A stretch of 64,000 nt of DNA from the IMG/VR virus record IMGVR_UViG_3300025645_000047, positions 26,571-90,570 of that record; one strand, 5' to 3'. Both the position numbers and the translations under genes were made by a program. The notes beneath the pieces are model-generated. The model had not been told where the DNA came from. It ran no database searches and saw only the letters and a program-made list of their open reading frames with translations. The stretch's first letter is position 1; the number at the start of each line of letters is the position of its first letter. This document shows, piece by piece, positions 25,622 to 37,000 of the stretch. The DNA is from a virus.

Positions 25622-28600
25622 ATGCTTGAAGAAAACTTAATTGGTATAGATGAATTGCTAGATAGCAGTCTTGAGATTGTTGAGGACCCACGTGACGATT
25701 TAATTAGTGATGAAGAGTATCAAGAGTTATCAAATTACGGAATACAAAAAAAGGGTGCTCAATGGAGAGAAAACATTGACGTAGGTGATACTGGATTTGG
25801 AGATTCTCAATGGGATGAAGGAGCTACTATAGAAGAAGTTCAAGGAACCGCAGGTACTGCAGGACTACAGGGCAGAAGATCTACTCTTCAGCCTTGGCAA
25901 GACCAGCTTGCTAATGCGGTAACCCAAGCAGTTGTTGGAGAGATAATTGGTGGTACTATAGAAGGAGTTGGTTATTTATTAGACTGGCAAGGTATGGCCA
26001 ACTTGGCTAATGGTTCAGAAAAAGAATACACTAACTGGTTTTCAAATATAGGAAAAGGAATAAGAGAAAAAACTCAAGATCTTACTCAGATACATGAAAG
26101 ATCTCCAGGAGAGATGGATCTATTTGATTCTGGATACTGGTTTAAAAACTCTGTATCTGTTGCATCTACTTTGTCTATGATGTTGCCTTCTATGGCTGCA
26201 GCTAAGGGGTTAGGTATGCTTGGTAGAGGAGCAAGTAAGCTTATTGGTAAAGGAATGGCTAGAGGAGCCAAAAAGATTGGTAGAGAACTTTCTGAAGAAG
26301 CTTTTGATGTAGCTACTAAAATGGGCGTTCAAGCTGAATGGATGACTAGTGGTATTAGTGAAGCTGTTGTTTCTAGACATATAGAAAACAGCATGGAAGC
26401 TTCAGGTACATTTGAAGAAATTTATGAAGAAAGATTAAAACAAGTTAATCCAAAAACAGGAGCATACTTTACAGAAGGTGAAGCAAGACAAAGTGCTGCA
26501 AATGCAGCTTCCGAAAATTACAAAAATGGTTGGGCAATGCTTGCACAAGATATGTTACAGTACTTATCTATTGGTAAAGTATTTAATCCCGTTACAAGAC
26601 AGATGGAAGTTGCTAGAAAATTTACAACAGCATCAAAAGCACCTGCATGGTTAAAGAAAGCTGGAGCTGTTACAGGAACATTTGCATCAGAAGCAGGGGA
26701 AGAAGGATACCAACATTTTATAGCATCTAAAGCTGCATTAAACAGCGAGTTAAATGCTGGATTAATATCTGAAGAAGAATACAAATCTCAACTTGGAGAA
26801 GTAATGAGTTCTGACGAAGCTATGACATCAATGTTATTTGGTGGATTAGGTGGTTCTGTATTTCAAATGGTTGGACCAAAAGCAAACCAGCTATTTAAGT
26901 CTAAAAGTAAAAAGGAATTTGAAGAAAATGCAGGTCAATTATTTTCTACTGCTTTAGAAAACAGAGCTAAGATTCATGCTGCATTGCAAGTTCAGAAAAA
27001 TAATGCAGAAGAATTTGGTACTGAAGAAGAAATACAGGCAGCACAAGATGACATTATATTAAACATGGTTCTTGACGGAATTGATACTGATAATGTAGAA
27101 ATGACAATGGAGGCTATGAAAAATGAGCCTGAAATGACTGCTGAAGAAATAGCAAAATTTAAAGAGGAGACTGACCTTGAATGGGATCCAGCTGTTGCAA
27201 AAGCAGGAGCAGAAAGAGCACTTGAAGTTGCTGCACGAGTTAAAGAAATTCATTACAGGAATAGAAACAAAGCTAAGAATAAAAATGTAGCTCCATCTAT
27301 TGTTCAAGACATGACTCGTATTGAATTCCAGAATGAAGAGTATGGAAAACAAATTACGAAGATTAAAAAAGATAACAAGAAAAGAATAGATGATATTCAG
27401 TTTGATTCTTTTCTTAAGCCAATGGATAATTTCCGTGAGAAAAAAGATCTTGAAGCAAAAATTGCTGCTACTAAAGAAGTTATAGGACGTACAGAAGAAA
27501 GGCTTGCAAAAAGTAAAGATGAAGATTCTATAAAAACCAAAAAGGATTTAATAAAGTCACACAACTCTAATCTTCTTAAGATGCAAAATAGAGTAAGTGA
27601 GATAGGAAAAGAAGATATAGACCCTAAAACTGGAAAGACAAATAGAGATGCTGATCAAATAGAAGCAAACAAAAAAGGAGAAGTTGTTTACAATGATGGT
27701 TTAATGGCAGAAATTGCTGGAGGGTATTTAAGAGAGCTTCAGTTAAATGATGCTATTACTGAAAATCAAAACAGTTTAAAAAGACTTAATGACAAAGCCT
27801 TTCAAAAACAAAAGGTTGTAAAAGATGGTATAAGAGGAATTAAAGAAGCAACCGATATATCAGCTTTAGAAAACTATCAAGCTGGTATTGAATCTGGTCA
27901 AGTACAAGGGTATGAAAATGCTGAAGACAAGAAAAAAATAGATGAAGCTATAAAAGAAAAAATAGCAGAGCTTAAAGAGAAAGAATTAAAAGACAACCAG
28001 GCAATTGAGGAAGAAAAAATAAAAGCTGAGCTTTTGGCTAAAGCTGCTGCAGAAAATGCAAAACTTAATTCAGTTGGAGAAACTGTAACTACACCTGTAG
28101 ATGAAGCAGTTGAAGATACATTCTTTTTTGAAGAAGCTTTAATTGAAGAAGAATTACAAGATAAAGCTGAAGAGCACACTGAAGTGTTAACAGGTAATGG
28201 AAAAACTGTATCTCCTTTAGATGACAATGAAAACACTAGTGGCCCATATAGAGAATGGATTCACAATGGGTTTGACAAGATAGGCACAGTAATTACCTAT
28301 GCTTCTCATACTAGAAGAGGGTTTCATAGAGCTTATCAAAACAGAAAGACTCCAGCAGGTAGAGCATACAATACTTATAATGATCTTTTAGAGAGAGCAA
28401 AAAAAGGAGAAAAAATTACAGTACCACAAAATGTATATGACAACTTACCAATTGCAGCTAATGTAGGAGAGGTTGGAGGAAGTATATATACGGTTATGCC
28501 TTCTTATCCACGTAAGACAAAACAAGATGGCCCAAAAAGATATGCAGAAAAATTAAGAAAGTATCAAGAAAACTACGCAGCAGAAAGAAAGCACATAATT

Positions 28601-31012
28601 GATGCAATGCTTGCCAATGAAGGTAAAGCAGAAACAACTATTAAGCACACTGGTGGAGGTGAGTTACAAATACAGCCTAGTGTAAAAGGAGTTAAGGCAG
28701 AGAATAACATAAAAGATCTTAAGCAGGTTAAGGCAGAACAGAAAAAAGGTAATCCTCCTAGAATATTATTTTCTGATATAGATGGAGCGTTAAATGAAAT
28801 AGATGAAAGTAAGAGTACTCTTGCTAATGAGTTTAGAAAAATAAAACTTGTTGCTGGAAACAATTCAGAAGGCCAGAAAGTCCCATACAAAGGTGGTTTA
28901 TTTCTTGTATTAAAGAAAGCTGATGGAACTCCTTTTCCTGTACGTCTAAACTTAAAATACAATACTAAAGATCAATCAGAGGTATTGGCTGACTTGCTTT
29001 TGGATGTTAGTGTTCCTGGAAAAATAGGAGAGAAAACCAAATACTCACTTACTGATCCACTATCATTCCTTGACCAAGACTTACAAGATAGGATTAAATT
29101 AGAAATGGGACCTGAAATAGAAATGCTTGGTGGTGTTTCAAGCGATCCAACTTTGACTGACATAATAAATGCTTTTGTATTTGTTAATGAAAGCACTCAG
29201 GGATCTAAGTCTCAATTGTTTATGAAGTCTGGTGAATTGCACTTTGGAGAAATGGGTAACAGTATTTCAGCAGAGAGTGCATTAGGAAGAAGAGAAGAGT
29301 TAGTTACGTTTTTAACAGAAGTTAAAAGAAGACAGTTTAGTATTAAGATGTGGAATGACACTGAAAACTATCCTGGATATAGAGATTTTATGATGGACAA
29401 TGGTATTATAAATACTAATGTTGTTGTTGGCCAAGATGAATTTCAATCAAGTCAGCCTGAAGAAGGTACAGGAAAAGTAGCCAGAAGAGTTCAGATATAC
29501 ATGGCACCTCTTGCACCAGTAGCGTCAGATAAGCCAGCAGAAGTTGTTCAAAATAAAGAATCAGTTACTAAAACTGTTGTTGATTCATCTAACAGCTTAC
29601 CTAGTGATCCTTCTACAGATGTTAAAGAAAAGACTGAGCCAGCACCATTTGAAGTAAATGCTGCTATTAAAAAGAAGTTTAAAGGTATTCTGTATCTTGA
29701 CGGTAAGTTTGTGCAACTTCAGGGAATGAAGGAAGTGACTGACAAAGAAACTCTTAAAGAGCTTAACAAGATTAAAGACGATTTATTTAAAGACTTTAAT
29801 GACAAAAAAGAAAAAGCAAAAAAAGTTGTAACTGAAGCTAAAGAAAAAGAGATAGCTTCTGAAATGACAGAAAAAGAAACGTCATTAAAAGATGCTAAAG
29901 ATCAACTAGATTTTGAAATAGAAAGATTAGATGACATAGATACTTCTGAAGAAGCAAACATAGTAAGCAAAGATGAGGTTGCAGAAAAGAAGAGACAAGC
30001 TAGAGAGAGATATGTTCAGAAAGTACAAGAGATAAAAAAGGAATATGCTCCTGCACCTGTAACGCCAGCTCCATCTGAAAAGCAAACAATTACAAAGAAA
30101 ATCTTTGATGTAATGGGTAATGAAGAAATGGGTTATGATGTCATGGAACTTACTGAGGATGGTTTAATCACTGATGGCCAAGGATCCCTTAGTAAGGATG
30201 AGGCAGAAGAGTATGCAGCTAAGCTTCAGTATGATGCAAACAAGGCACCAACACCACAAACTAGTGAGGTTGAAACAAATGAGGCTAAGATAAAAGAGTT
30301 AAGGGATCAAGAACAAAATGAGTTACTTGACGCTATTCCTAACGCTGAAAAGTATCTTACAAATGGAAAAGTAGACAAGACTAAAATAAAAAATAAAAAG
30401 TACATAGCTAAGTTTGAAAAGATATACAACAAGTATGATAAGCTTATATCTCCTTTAATGGTAGAAGAGACATCTCCAGCTAATGAAACCTCTACAACTA
30501 CTATAGAAAGGTTAAAAGAAATAGGGTTTGTATATCCTTTTTCAGAAAATGACAAAAGTGGTGCGTATTATGAGAACCATCCTGAATATAAAATAACTAT
30601 AGACGGTACTAAAGTTACAACTTTTCCATGGTCTGAAAGCACTAGTGAAGCAAACATCTCTGACAATAGCCAAAAAGTAACATCTGGAAAAGCTGTTGAT
30701 GATAGCAATCCTACTGTATACAAATTTGACACAGCTGCAGAAGCTAGATTAAAAGCAGAAGAGTTGTCTAGAATAACCCCAAAAGCTGATGATACCAAAA
30801 TTAGTAAGAAAGACAGTAAAGACTTACCTTTAACAAATAATAGAAAAGTAAGAAAGCAATCTAATTCTAGTTCATTAATAGTAGATACCGGTGCTTCTAG
30901 AAGAAGACCTAGAAATACTGAAGAAGTAACTGATGATGATGTTAAACCTAAAGATGAAAAGAAAAATATAGAATGTACTCCAGGAGGAGGGCAAATGAAA
31001 ATAGATTTTTAA
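25622..31012 (+). CDS. giant internal (cargo) virion protein 1 (1796 aa)
   Basis: A hydrophobic, Gly/Ala/Met-rich stretch at about residues 175-215 could interact with membrane. It is followed by helical segments rich in Ala and Gly, then long charged coiled-coil regions (about 570-830 and 1370-1480) and a low-complexity Ser/Thr/Lys/Asp C-terminus ending in GGGQMKIDF. Giant proteins with a membrane-active N-terminal part next to the RNA polymerase are typical ejected cargo proteins in crAss-like phages. It precedes the RNA polymerase gene by 13 nt. No enzyme motif recognised. Confidence 0.55.
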   Translation: MLEENLIGIDELLDSSLEIVEDPRDDLISDEEYQELSNYGIQKKGAQWRENIDVGDTGFGDSQWDEGATIEEVQGTAGTAGLQGRRSTLQPWQDQLANAVTQAVVGEIIGGTIEGVGYLLDWQGMANLANGSEKEYTNWFSNIGKGIREKTQDLTQIHERSPGEMDLFDSGYWFKNSVSVASTLSMMLPSMAAAKGLGMLGRGASKLIGKGMARGAKKIGRELSEEAFDVATKMGVQAEWMTSGISEAVVSRHIENSMEASGTFEEIYEERLKQVNPKTGAYFTEGEARQSAANAASENYKNGWAMLAQDMLQYLSIGKVFNPVTRQMEVARKFTTASKAPAWLKKAGAVTGTFASEAGEEGYQHFIASKAALNSELNAGLISEEEYKSQLGEVMSSDEAMTSMLFGGLGGSVFQMVGPKANQLFKSKSKKEFEENAGQLFSTALENRAKIHAALQVQKNNAEEFGTEEEIQAAQDDIILNMVLDGIDTDNVEMTMEAMKNEPEMTAEEIAKFKEETDLEWDPAVAKAGAERALEVAARVKEIHYRNRNKAKNKNVAPSIVQDMTRIEFQNEEYGKQITKIKKDNKKRIDDIQFDSFLKPMDNFREKKDLEAKIAATKEVIGRTEERLAKSKDEDSIKTKKDLIKSHNSNLLKMQNRVSEIGKEDIDPKTGKTNRDADQIEANKKGEVVYNDGLMAEIAGGYLRELQLNDAITENQNSLKRLNDKAFQKQKVVKDGIRGIKEATDISALENYQAGIESGQVQGYENAEDKKKIDEAIKEKIAELKEKELKDNQAIEEEKIKAELLAKAAAENAKLNSVGETVTTPVDEAVEDTFFFEEALIEEELQDKAEEHTEVLTGNGKTVSPLDDNENTSGPYREWIHNGFDKIGTVITYASHTRRGFHRAYQNRKTPAGRAYNTYNDLLERAKKGEKITVPQNVYDNLPIAANVGEVGGSIYTVMPSYPRKTKQDGPKRYAEKLRKYQENYAAERKHIIDAMLANEGKAETTIKHTGGGELQIQPSVKGVKAENNIKDLKQVKAEQKKGNPPRILFSDIDGALNEIDESKSTLANEFRKIKLVAGNNSEGQKVPYKGGLFLVLKKADGTPFPVRLNLKYNTKDQSEVLADLLLDVSVPGKIGEKTKYSLTDPLSFLDQDLQDRIKLEMGPEIEMLGGVSSDPTLTDIINAFVFVNESTQGSKSQLFMKSGELHFGEMGNSISAESALGRREELVTFLTEVKRRQFSIKMWNDTENYPGYRDFMMDNGIINTNVVVGQDEFQSSQPEEGTGKVARRVQIYMAPLAPVASDKPAEVVQNKESVTKTVVDSSNSLPSDPSTDVKEKTEPAPFEVNAAIKKKFKGILYLDGKFVQLQGMKEVTDKETLKELNKIKDDLFKDFNDKKEKAKKVVTEAKEKEIASEMTEKETSLKDAKDQLDFEIERLDDIDTSEEANIVSKDEVAEKKRQARERYVQKVQEIKKEYAPAPVTPAPSEKQTITKKIFDVMGNEEMGYDVMELTEDGLITDGQGSLSKDEAEEYAAKLQYDANKAPTPQTSEVETNEAKIKELRDQEQNELLDAIPNAEKYLTNGKVDKTKIKNKKYIAKFEKIYNKYDKLISPLMVEETSPANETSTTTIERLKEIGFVYPFSENDKSGAYYENHPEYKITIDGTKVTTFPWSESTSEANISDNSQKVTSGKAVDDSNPTVYKFDTAAEARLKAEELSRITPKADDTKISKKDSKDLPLTNNRKVRKQSNSSSLIVDTGASRRRPRNTEEVTDDDVKPKDEKKNIECTPGGGQMKIDF

Positions 31013-31025
31013 AACTTAATATATA

Positions 31026-34000
31026 ATGAAATACTGTAGCGTTAAAAACCCGGCAAATGGGAAAAAATCCGAATTGCACGAACAATTAGCAGATGTATTT
31101 AAAGACCTTCAATTAGCTGAAACTGCATACGCAGAAGTAACAGGTCCAACTTTTAAAGAAAGGTTTGGAGACTGGGAAAAAGCTTTTAAAGAGGGCTACC
31201 CTGATGGTCTTAAAGACATAGGGTTAGTAGACCCAAAAAATGGAGAGCCAGTCTTGAAGAAAAATTTAGCTAATGGAATGTGGTATTACACAGAAGCTGA
31301 TGGCATAACAAAAGATTACTTAAACATGGTATCTCTTGCTGCTTTTACTGCACAACAAATAGAAGAGGTTACTGATCATCTTTTATTTAGATTTATATTA
31401 GACGGAGGGCCTAGCAAATCTTTAAATGAATACAATCCAAACGAGCTTGAGAAAGGTCGTGTAATGGAGTCTATTGAGCAAAGTATAGCAGCATATAAAG
31501 AATCTATAAAAGACAAACCTAACAGGGCTGAGTTGCTAGAAAAGATAGAGCTAGTTGAAAGTAATAAAGAAGAGTATAGAAAAAATCTAATTTCATACAT
31601 AGAGTCTTTAGGTATGAAAGTTAGAGAAAGAGTTACTGATGCCCAGGGTAATCCAGTAACTGAAGTATCAGCTGAAGATAAAGGAGGAGGATTGAACATG
31701 CAAGATTCTTTTGAAACCAACTCTAAAGATACAGCAAGCGTAAACACAAAAATATTTCTATCTCAAATTGAAAATAGAGTTTACGGAGAAGTAATAGATC
31801 CAGAAACAGGAAAGACCTTACTTAAAGAAGACGGAACACCAGACTTACAGTCTATTCCATTATCTAATGGATATCTAGAAACAGAATCATTTGCTAAATT
31901 TGATGACGTATGGGATACACTAAAAAGTGTTCTTACAGACGAAGTTGGTTATGGCTATGGGGAAAATGTTGTTGATATATTTGATGTAATGTACAACAAG
32001 CTTGACAACATAAAAGAGTCTAAGCTTTGGATGCACGACTTGCTAGATAAGCTTGACAGGATGAGAAGTGATCCTAATTCTAGGAACAAAATTACTCAGT
32101 TTGTACAGGCAATGACAGGGACACAAGTAAACTTCTATGTAACACAACACGATAACGGTAACTACACTGTTATGAATGCTACTTCTACAAATAGCAAGCA
32201 AAGTAAAGTTACAAATAAATGGTATAATTCTTTTGACGCAAGGTATTTAACCGAGGGTGTATTAAAAGAAAATGAAAGAGCACAACTAGAAAAGGAATAT
32301 GATGAGCTTGTTTATCTTCAAGAACAATACAATGAAGATATAGCAAAGATAGGTATAAAGGCTAACACTCCTCTTACTGAAATACAGGAGGAGCAAAGAA
32401 GAATAGCAGTTAATTATGCAGCATTAGATCTTTCTACTGTCTATAACAAATTAGGAGCTGACGAGGTTAGACCTAAAGATTTCCAAACAATGTTTAACTT
32501 AAATGGAGGAGATAATAAGGCAATAGACATTCTTGATGACCAATACAAAAGAGCATTATACTTGTTTAAAACTATATTAGATAAAGATTTTAAGTTTAAA
32601 GATGCAGAAGGTAATCAAGAAAATATATTTAACAAAGAAGTGTCTACTAAGCTTCTAGCAAATGCTATTGGTTGGGATACTGGAGACATGTCTGAAATGT
32701 CTGTATTATTAACTAATGGTAAAACAGGTTACGCAGTAACAAATCCTACTTATGTTTCTAATAAAATTAATGAATGGAAAAAAGATCCAACTGAATTAGA
32801 AAATTTATTGCTAGATAAAGGAAAGCAAAACTCTAGATGGATTAATTACTTGCTTGCAAAGGATGAGCCAAACAGGAATAAAAGAAAAGTAAAGATGCAA
32901 AAAAGACTTGATGATTTTGGCCATGGGCTTGACTCTGCATTTAAGTCTAAAGGAAAAAATGACGGTGTTTCTAATGTAGAGATTACTTTAAATGACCAGA
33001 TTAATGCTAATATGGTTCAGATGCTTAATGACAAATTAGGAGCAAATGAAAAGTCATTTTTTCCAACAATAATTGCTGCTGACAAATCAAGAAGAATATT
33101 ATTCTCAGGTATTAAATCATTTGATTCAGGTATAAGAAAAAGCCCACAAGGTGATATTTACATATCTCCTAGCTCTATTAATGTTGCTTTTGGGTATTTC
33201 CTAGATGAATACAACAGAATGAAAAGGGTTAATCGTGAAAACAACGACCCAAATATAAAGAAAGCCATTCACTATCACGCTAGAATAGTTGATGGTAAGG
33301 TAGAAGATATTGGAAATGGACAAAGATCCCAAATATTTCCTCAGTTTGACAAAGACAGCAAGGATCCAAAATATGCAGATTTAAGAAGAATGCTTTATGG
33401 TGATTCGTTTAAGGATGATAAGTTTGACAAACTTAGTTCATCTCAAGAAGAAATTGTAAAGAAACACATTAAAGAAAGTATTCAAGAAAGAGTACAAGAA
33501 ACTGCAGATAGACTTAAAGGAATTAGCGGAACTAGTAAAGCTTTAATAAAGCACTATGGTATTAATGAGGGAGGCCTTGACCCTGATTACACAACATTAG
33601 CTGGTGATTATTTTATGAATGGGCTTATATCTTCTGTTGAGTATACTAAAATGTTTTCAGGTGATCCAGCTTATTACAAAAACAATGCGGATTTAATTAA
33701 GCGTATTCCTGCTACTTACACAGATGGACTACAGCTTAGAATAGATAGTAAAGATGCACTTATATTTAACCAAGCAACAATAAATGGTGTTGAAGTTGCT
33801 TCAAGATATGTTGACAAGATATTAGCTTCTGTTACAGATAAATCTATTGCACTAGCTTATGGTAAGACTGTAGATGAGAAGGGTAATCCAATAGGAAACA
33901 ATGTTAATACTACTGATGCACAAGCATGGATTACTCCACGTAGATGGAGATTCATTAAGCAAAAGCTTGGCCAGTGGGGACCTCAGCATGATAAGGTTTA

Positions 34001-37000
34001 TAAGAAAATGAGAGAAGGTAAGCAGCTAGAGCCTAATGAGGCAAAATTAGCAGCACAGCCTCTTAAAGGTGTTTACTTTGAAATTAATGAAGGAAGACCA
34101 GTGTATTTAAAGTATTCTCAAGCTGTATTAATACCTTCTTTAGTTAAAGGTACTCCAATGCAAGCTTTGTATGATAAAATGACAAAAGATCCTGAGACTG
34201 GAAAAGAGTACGCAGACAATGAGGCTCACTTAGAGATCCATGAAGTTGTAACTTTAGATGGTATAAAAGTAGGTGCTATTGAACCAACAACTATCAACAA
34301 GCCAGGAACAACTGAATTAGCAGATGAGTTTGAATTAAATCCTCAAGTGTTAAACAACAGGGGATGGAAGCTTCAACAGGATTTGCCTATTAAAAACATG
34401 AAAGAAACAAATGTTGGTTCTCAAATTCAAAAGAATATTTTTGAAGGAATGGACATGACTGGTGAGTATGTTGTAAATGGGAAAACAGTAGATGGAACTA
34501 CATTAGCTCAAAATATGCATGATGCTGTATCTAGATTATCTGATTTAGGTAAGGAAAAATTAATAGAAGACTACGGCATTGATGCAAATGGAAAAATTAC
34601 AAACAAAGATAAAATATACGCTGCACTCATAAGAGAGTTTAAAGATAGGGGAGGTAATGACAATATTGTTACTGCACTTGAAAAAGGAACTCCATTTGAT
34701 GCAATGCCTCAAATTAGAGGTAAAGTTGAAAGTATCTTTATGTCTATAATGAACAGGGCACTTACCAAGATTACCACACAAGGTGGTAGCTTTATTCAGG
34801 TATCTCCATTTGGATTTGAAAAGATAGATCCAAAAGATTCTGGAATTATAGTAGTGTCAGAAGACTACAATGGTGAAGGTCTACTTCCCCCAAGAATTGT
34901 AGATGGCAAAGTATTACCTGGCCAAGCAATGATACCTCACTCACAAGCTATAAAGCTTTTGAAAAAGCACGGTATTACATTAGAAGGTAAGACTATGAAG
35001 TCTGCAATGTCATTGTTAGATCCTAGTGTATTAGAGTTAGTTACATATAGAATACCTAACCAAGGGATGTCTTCTAATGACTACTTACAGATAGTTGGTG
35101 TATTGCCACAAGGTGTTGGAGATAGTATATTAGTGTACGATGGATTGCCTGCAAAGACAGGTAGTGATTTTGATATTGACAAATTGTTTGTAATGCAAAA
35201 CAATATTGTATACGATACAGAAACAGGAAAAGTAACAAAGCTAACTAGAGAAAACTCACATCTTGCTGTTAAGACTTTAGGTAAGCGTGCATACACTGAC
35301 AAGAAAACTGGAAAGAAAGTTCCAGCTACTCCAGACATTATGTACAGTAGTGTTGAAATAGAAAAAATGCTAGTTCAAAATGACCTTGTAGCAAACTATA
35401 AGGCTGTATTGAACTCTCCAAAAAACTATGACGCAATGATGAGGTCTATTGATGGAGCTCAACTAAAAGATGATATTGTAGGTACTAAAAAGAATGGGTT
35501 TAAAGATGGATTATTTCCTGCACCTGTAATGAAAAATATGGAGTTGTTTTCTCCACTTGTACAGCTTGAAACTAAAAACGCTTATTTATCAGGTAAAATG
35601 GGCGTAGGGCAGACTGCCAATCATTTAGTTGACCATGTAATGAATCAATCATTAAATATTGAGTTCAATAGATGGATAGGAGTAGGAAACGTAAGATACG
35701 AGAAGATTACCACAGGAAAAAGAAAAGGCCAAATGAAGCCAATAACTTTCTTTGATCGTGAAACAACAGATAAGCATTCAATTGCTGATAATCTATCTGC
35801 ATTCCTTAATGCTTATGTTGATATTGCAAAAGATCCTTATATTTCTCGTGCTAACCACAACTCTATTACAGCAAACACATCTTTTATGTTGCTTAGAGCA
35901 GGTGCTAGCATGAAGTTTGTAAACAGATTTATTGGACAGCCAATACTAAGAGAACTTGTACAGTTGCAAATGGAGCAGCAAAGTATTACTGCTTCAGAAT
36001 TAACTAATATGGATGAACAAGGAAACAAGGATCCATTTAAAGTAGCTCCAATGGATGCTATACTTTCTAAGTATTTTGGTAATCGTAAGATTCCATCAGT
36101 AGTTAGTGGTAAAACTGTAGCTGACCTTAGTGACTCTAAATTAGAAGCAAACATAAAAAACAGAGATGCAGGTTCTGAAATGGAGTTTAATGTATTAAAA
36201 GCTTGGTCAATGCTTCAGGAGCAAGGTAAAATATTTGGTGAAGCAGTAATTGCTGCCAAATCTGACACTGCTGGTGCAGGTGGTTCTAATGTTGACAGAA
36301 TGGTTAATGAAAACAAAATAAAAAAAATTATTAGTACAGGTGAAGTAGTTAACTTTTCTGAAAAGTACAAGGACACTATGCTTGGAACTTATAAAGAAAA
36401 TACTCTAGACTGGGTTAAAAGTGTAGTAAAAAATTCTGATTTATTTTTATCAGGAACTCAGATGGCTGAAAATGTATTTAATAACATATCATCTTTAACT
36501 GCAAATGGAGAATACCTTGTAGATGCAAAGCTTGGTAAGTCTATTGATGCTGGGTTTTACTCATACATAATGTCTGGAACTAAATTATTTAAGGATAGTT
36601 TTAAAAAGTATAATTCAATAACTACAAATGTACCTTTATCAGTAGAAAAGAAACAAGAAGGTATAATAGCAGGAACTGAAGAAAGAAATCATCTTATAGA
36701 AAATTTAGAAATTGAAATACGTAAGGGAAAAAAATACTTAGGAATAAACAATAAAGATAAACCAAAGCATTACCAAGAGCAAATATATAGAGGATGGATG
36801 CAGCTGTACAATAAATTTTACAAGAATGAAGACGGCAGTATAAATAAAGATAAAATACATCCTGATAGAAAGTTAGCTTTAGATCTTGCTAGGTATTCAT
36901 TTATTGGATCTGGATTTCAAAATAATCTAACTCAATTCTTTACACATATACCTCATCAAATACTTAAAGACAATAACTTAAATAAAGAGATTAAAGACAT

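Noticed and set aside
31376-31747. 123-residue minus-strand open frame inside the RNA polymerase gene
   Set aside because: It lies fully inside a strongly supported gene, lacks a leader and shows Ser/Leu-rich composition typical of antisense shadows.
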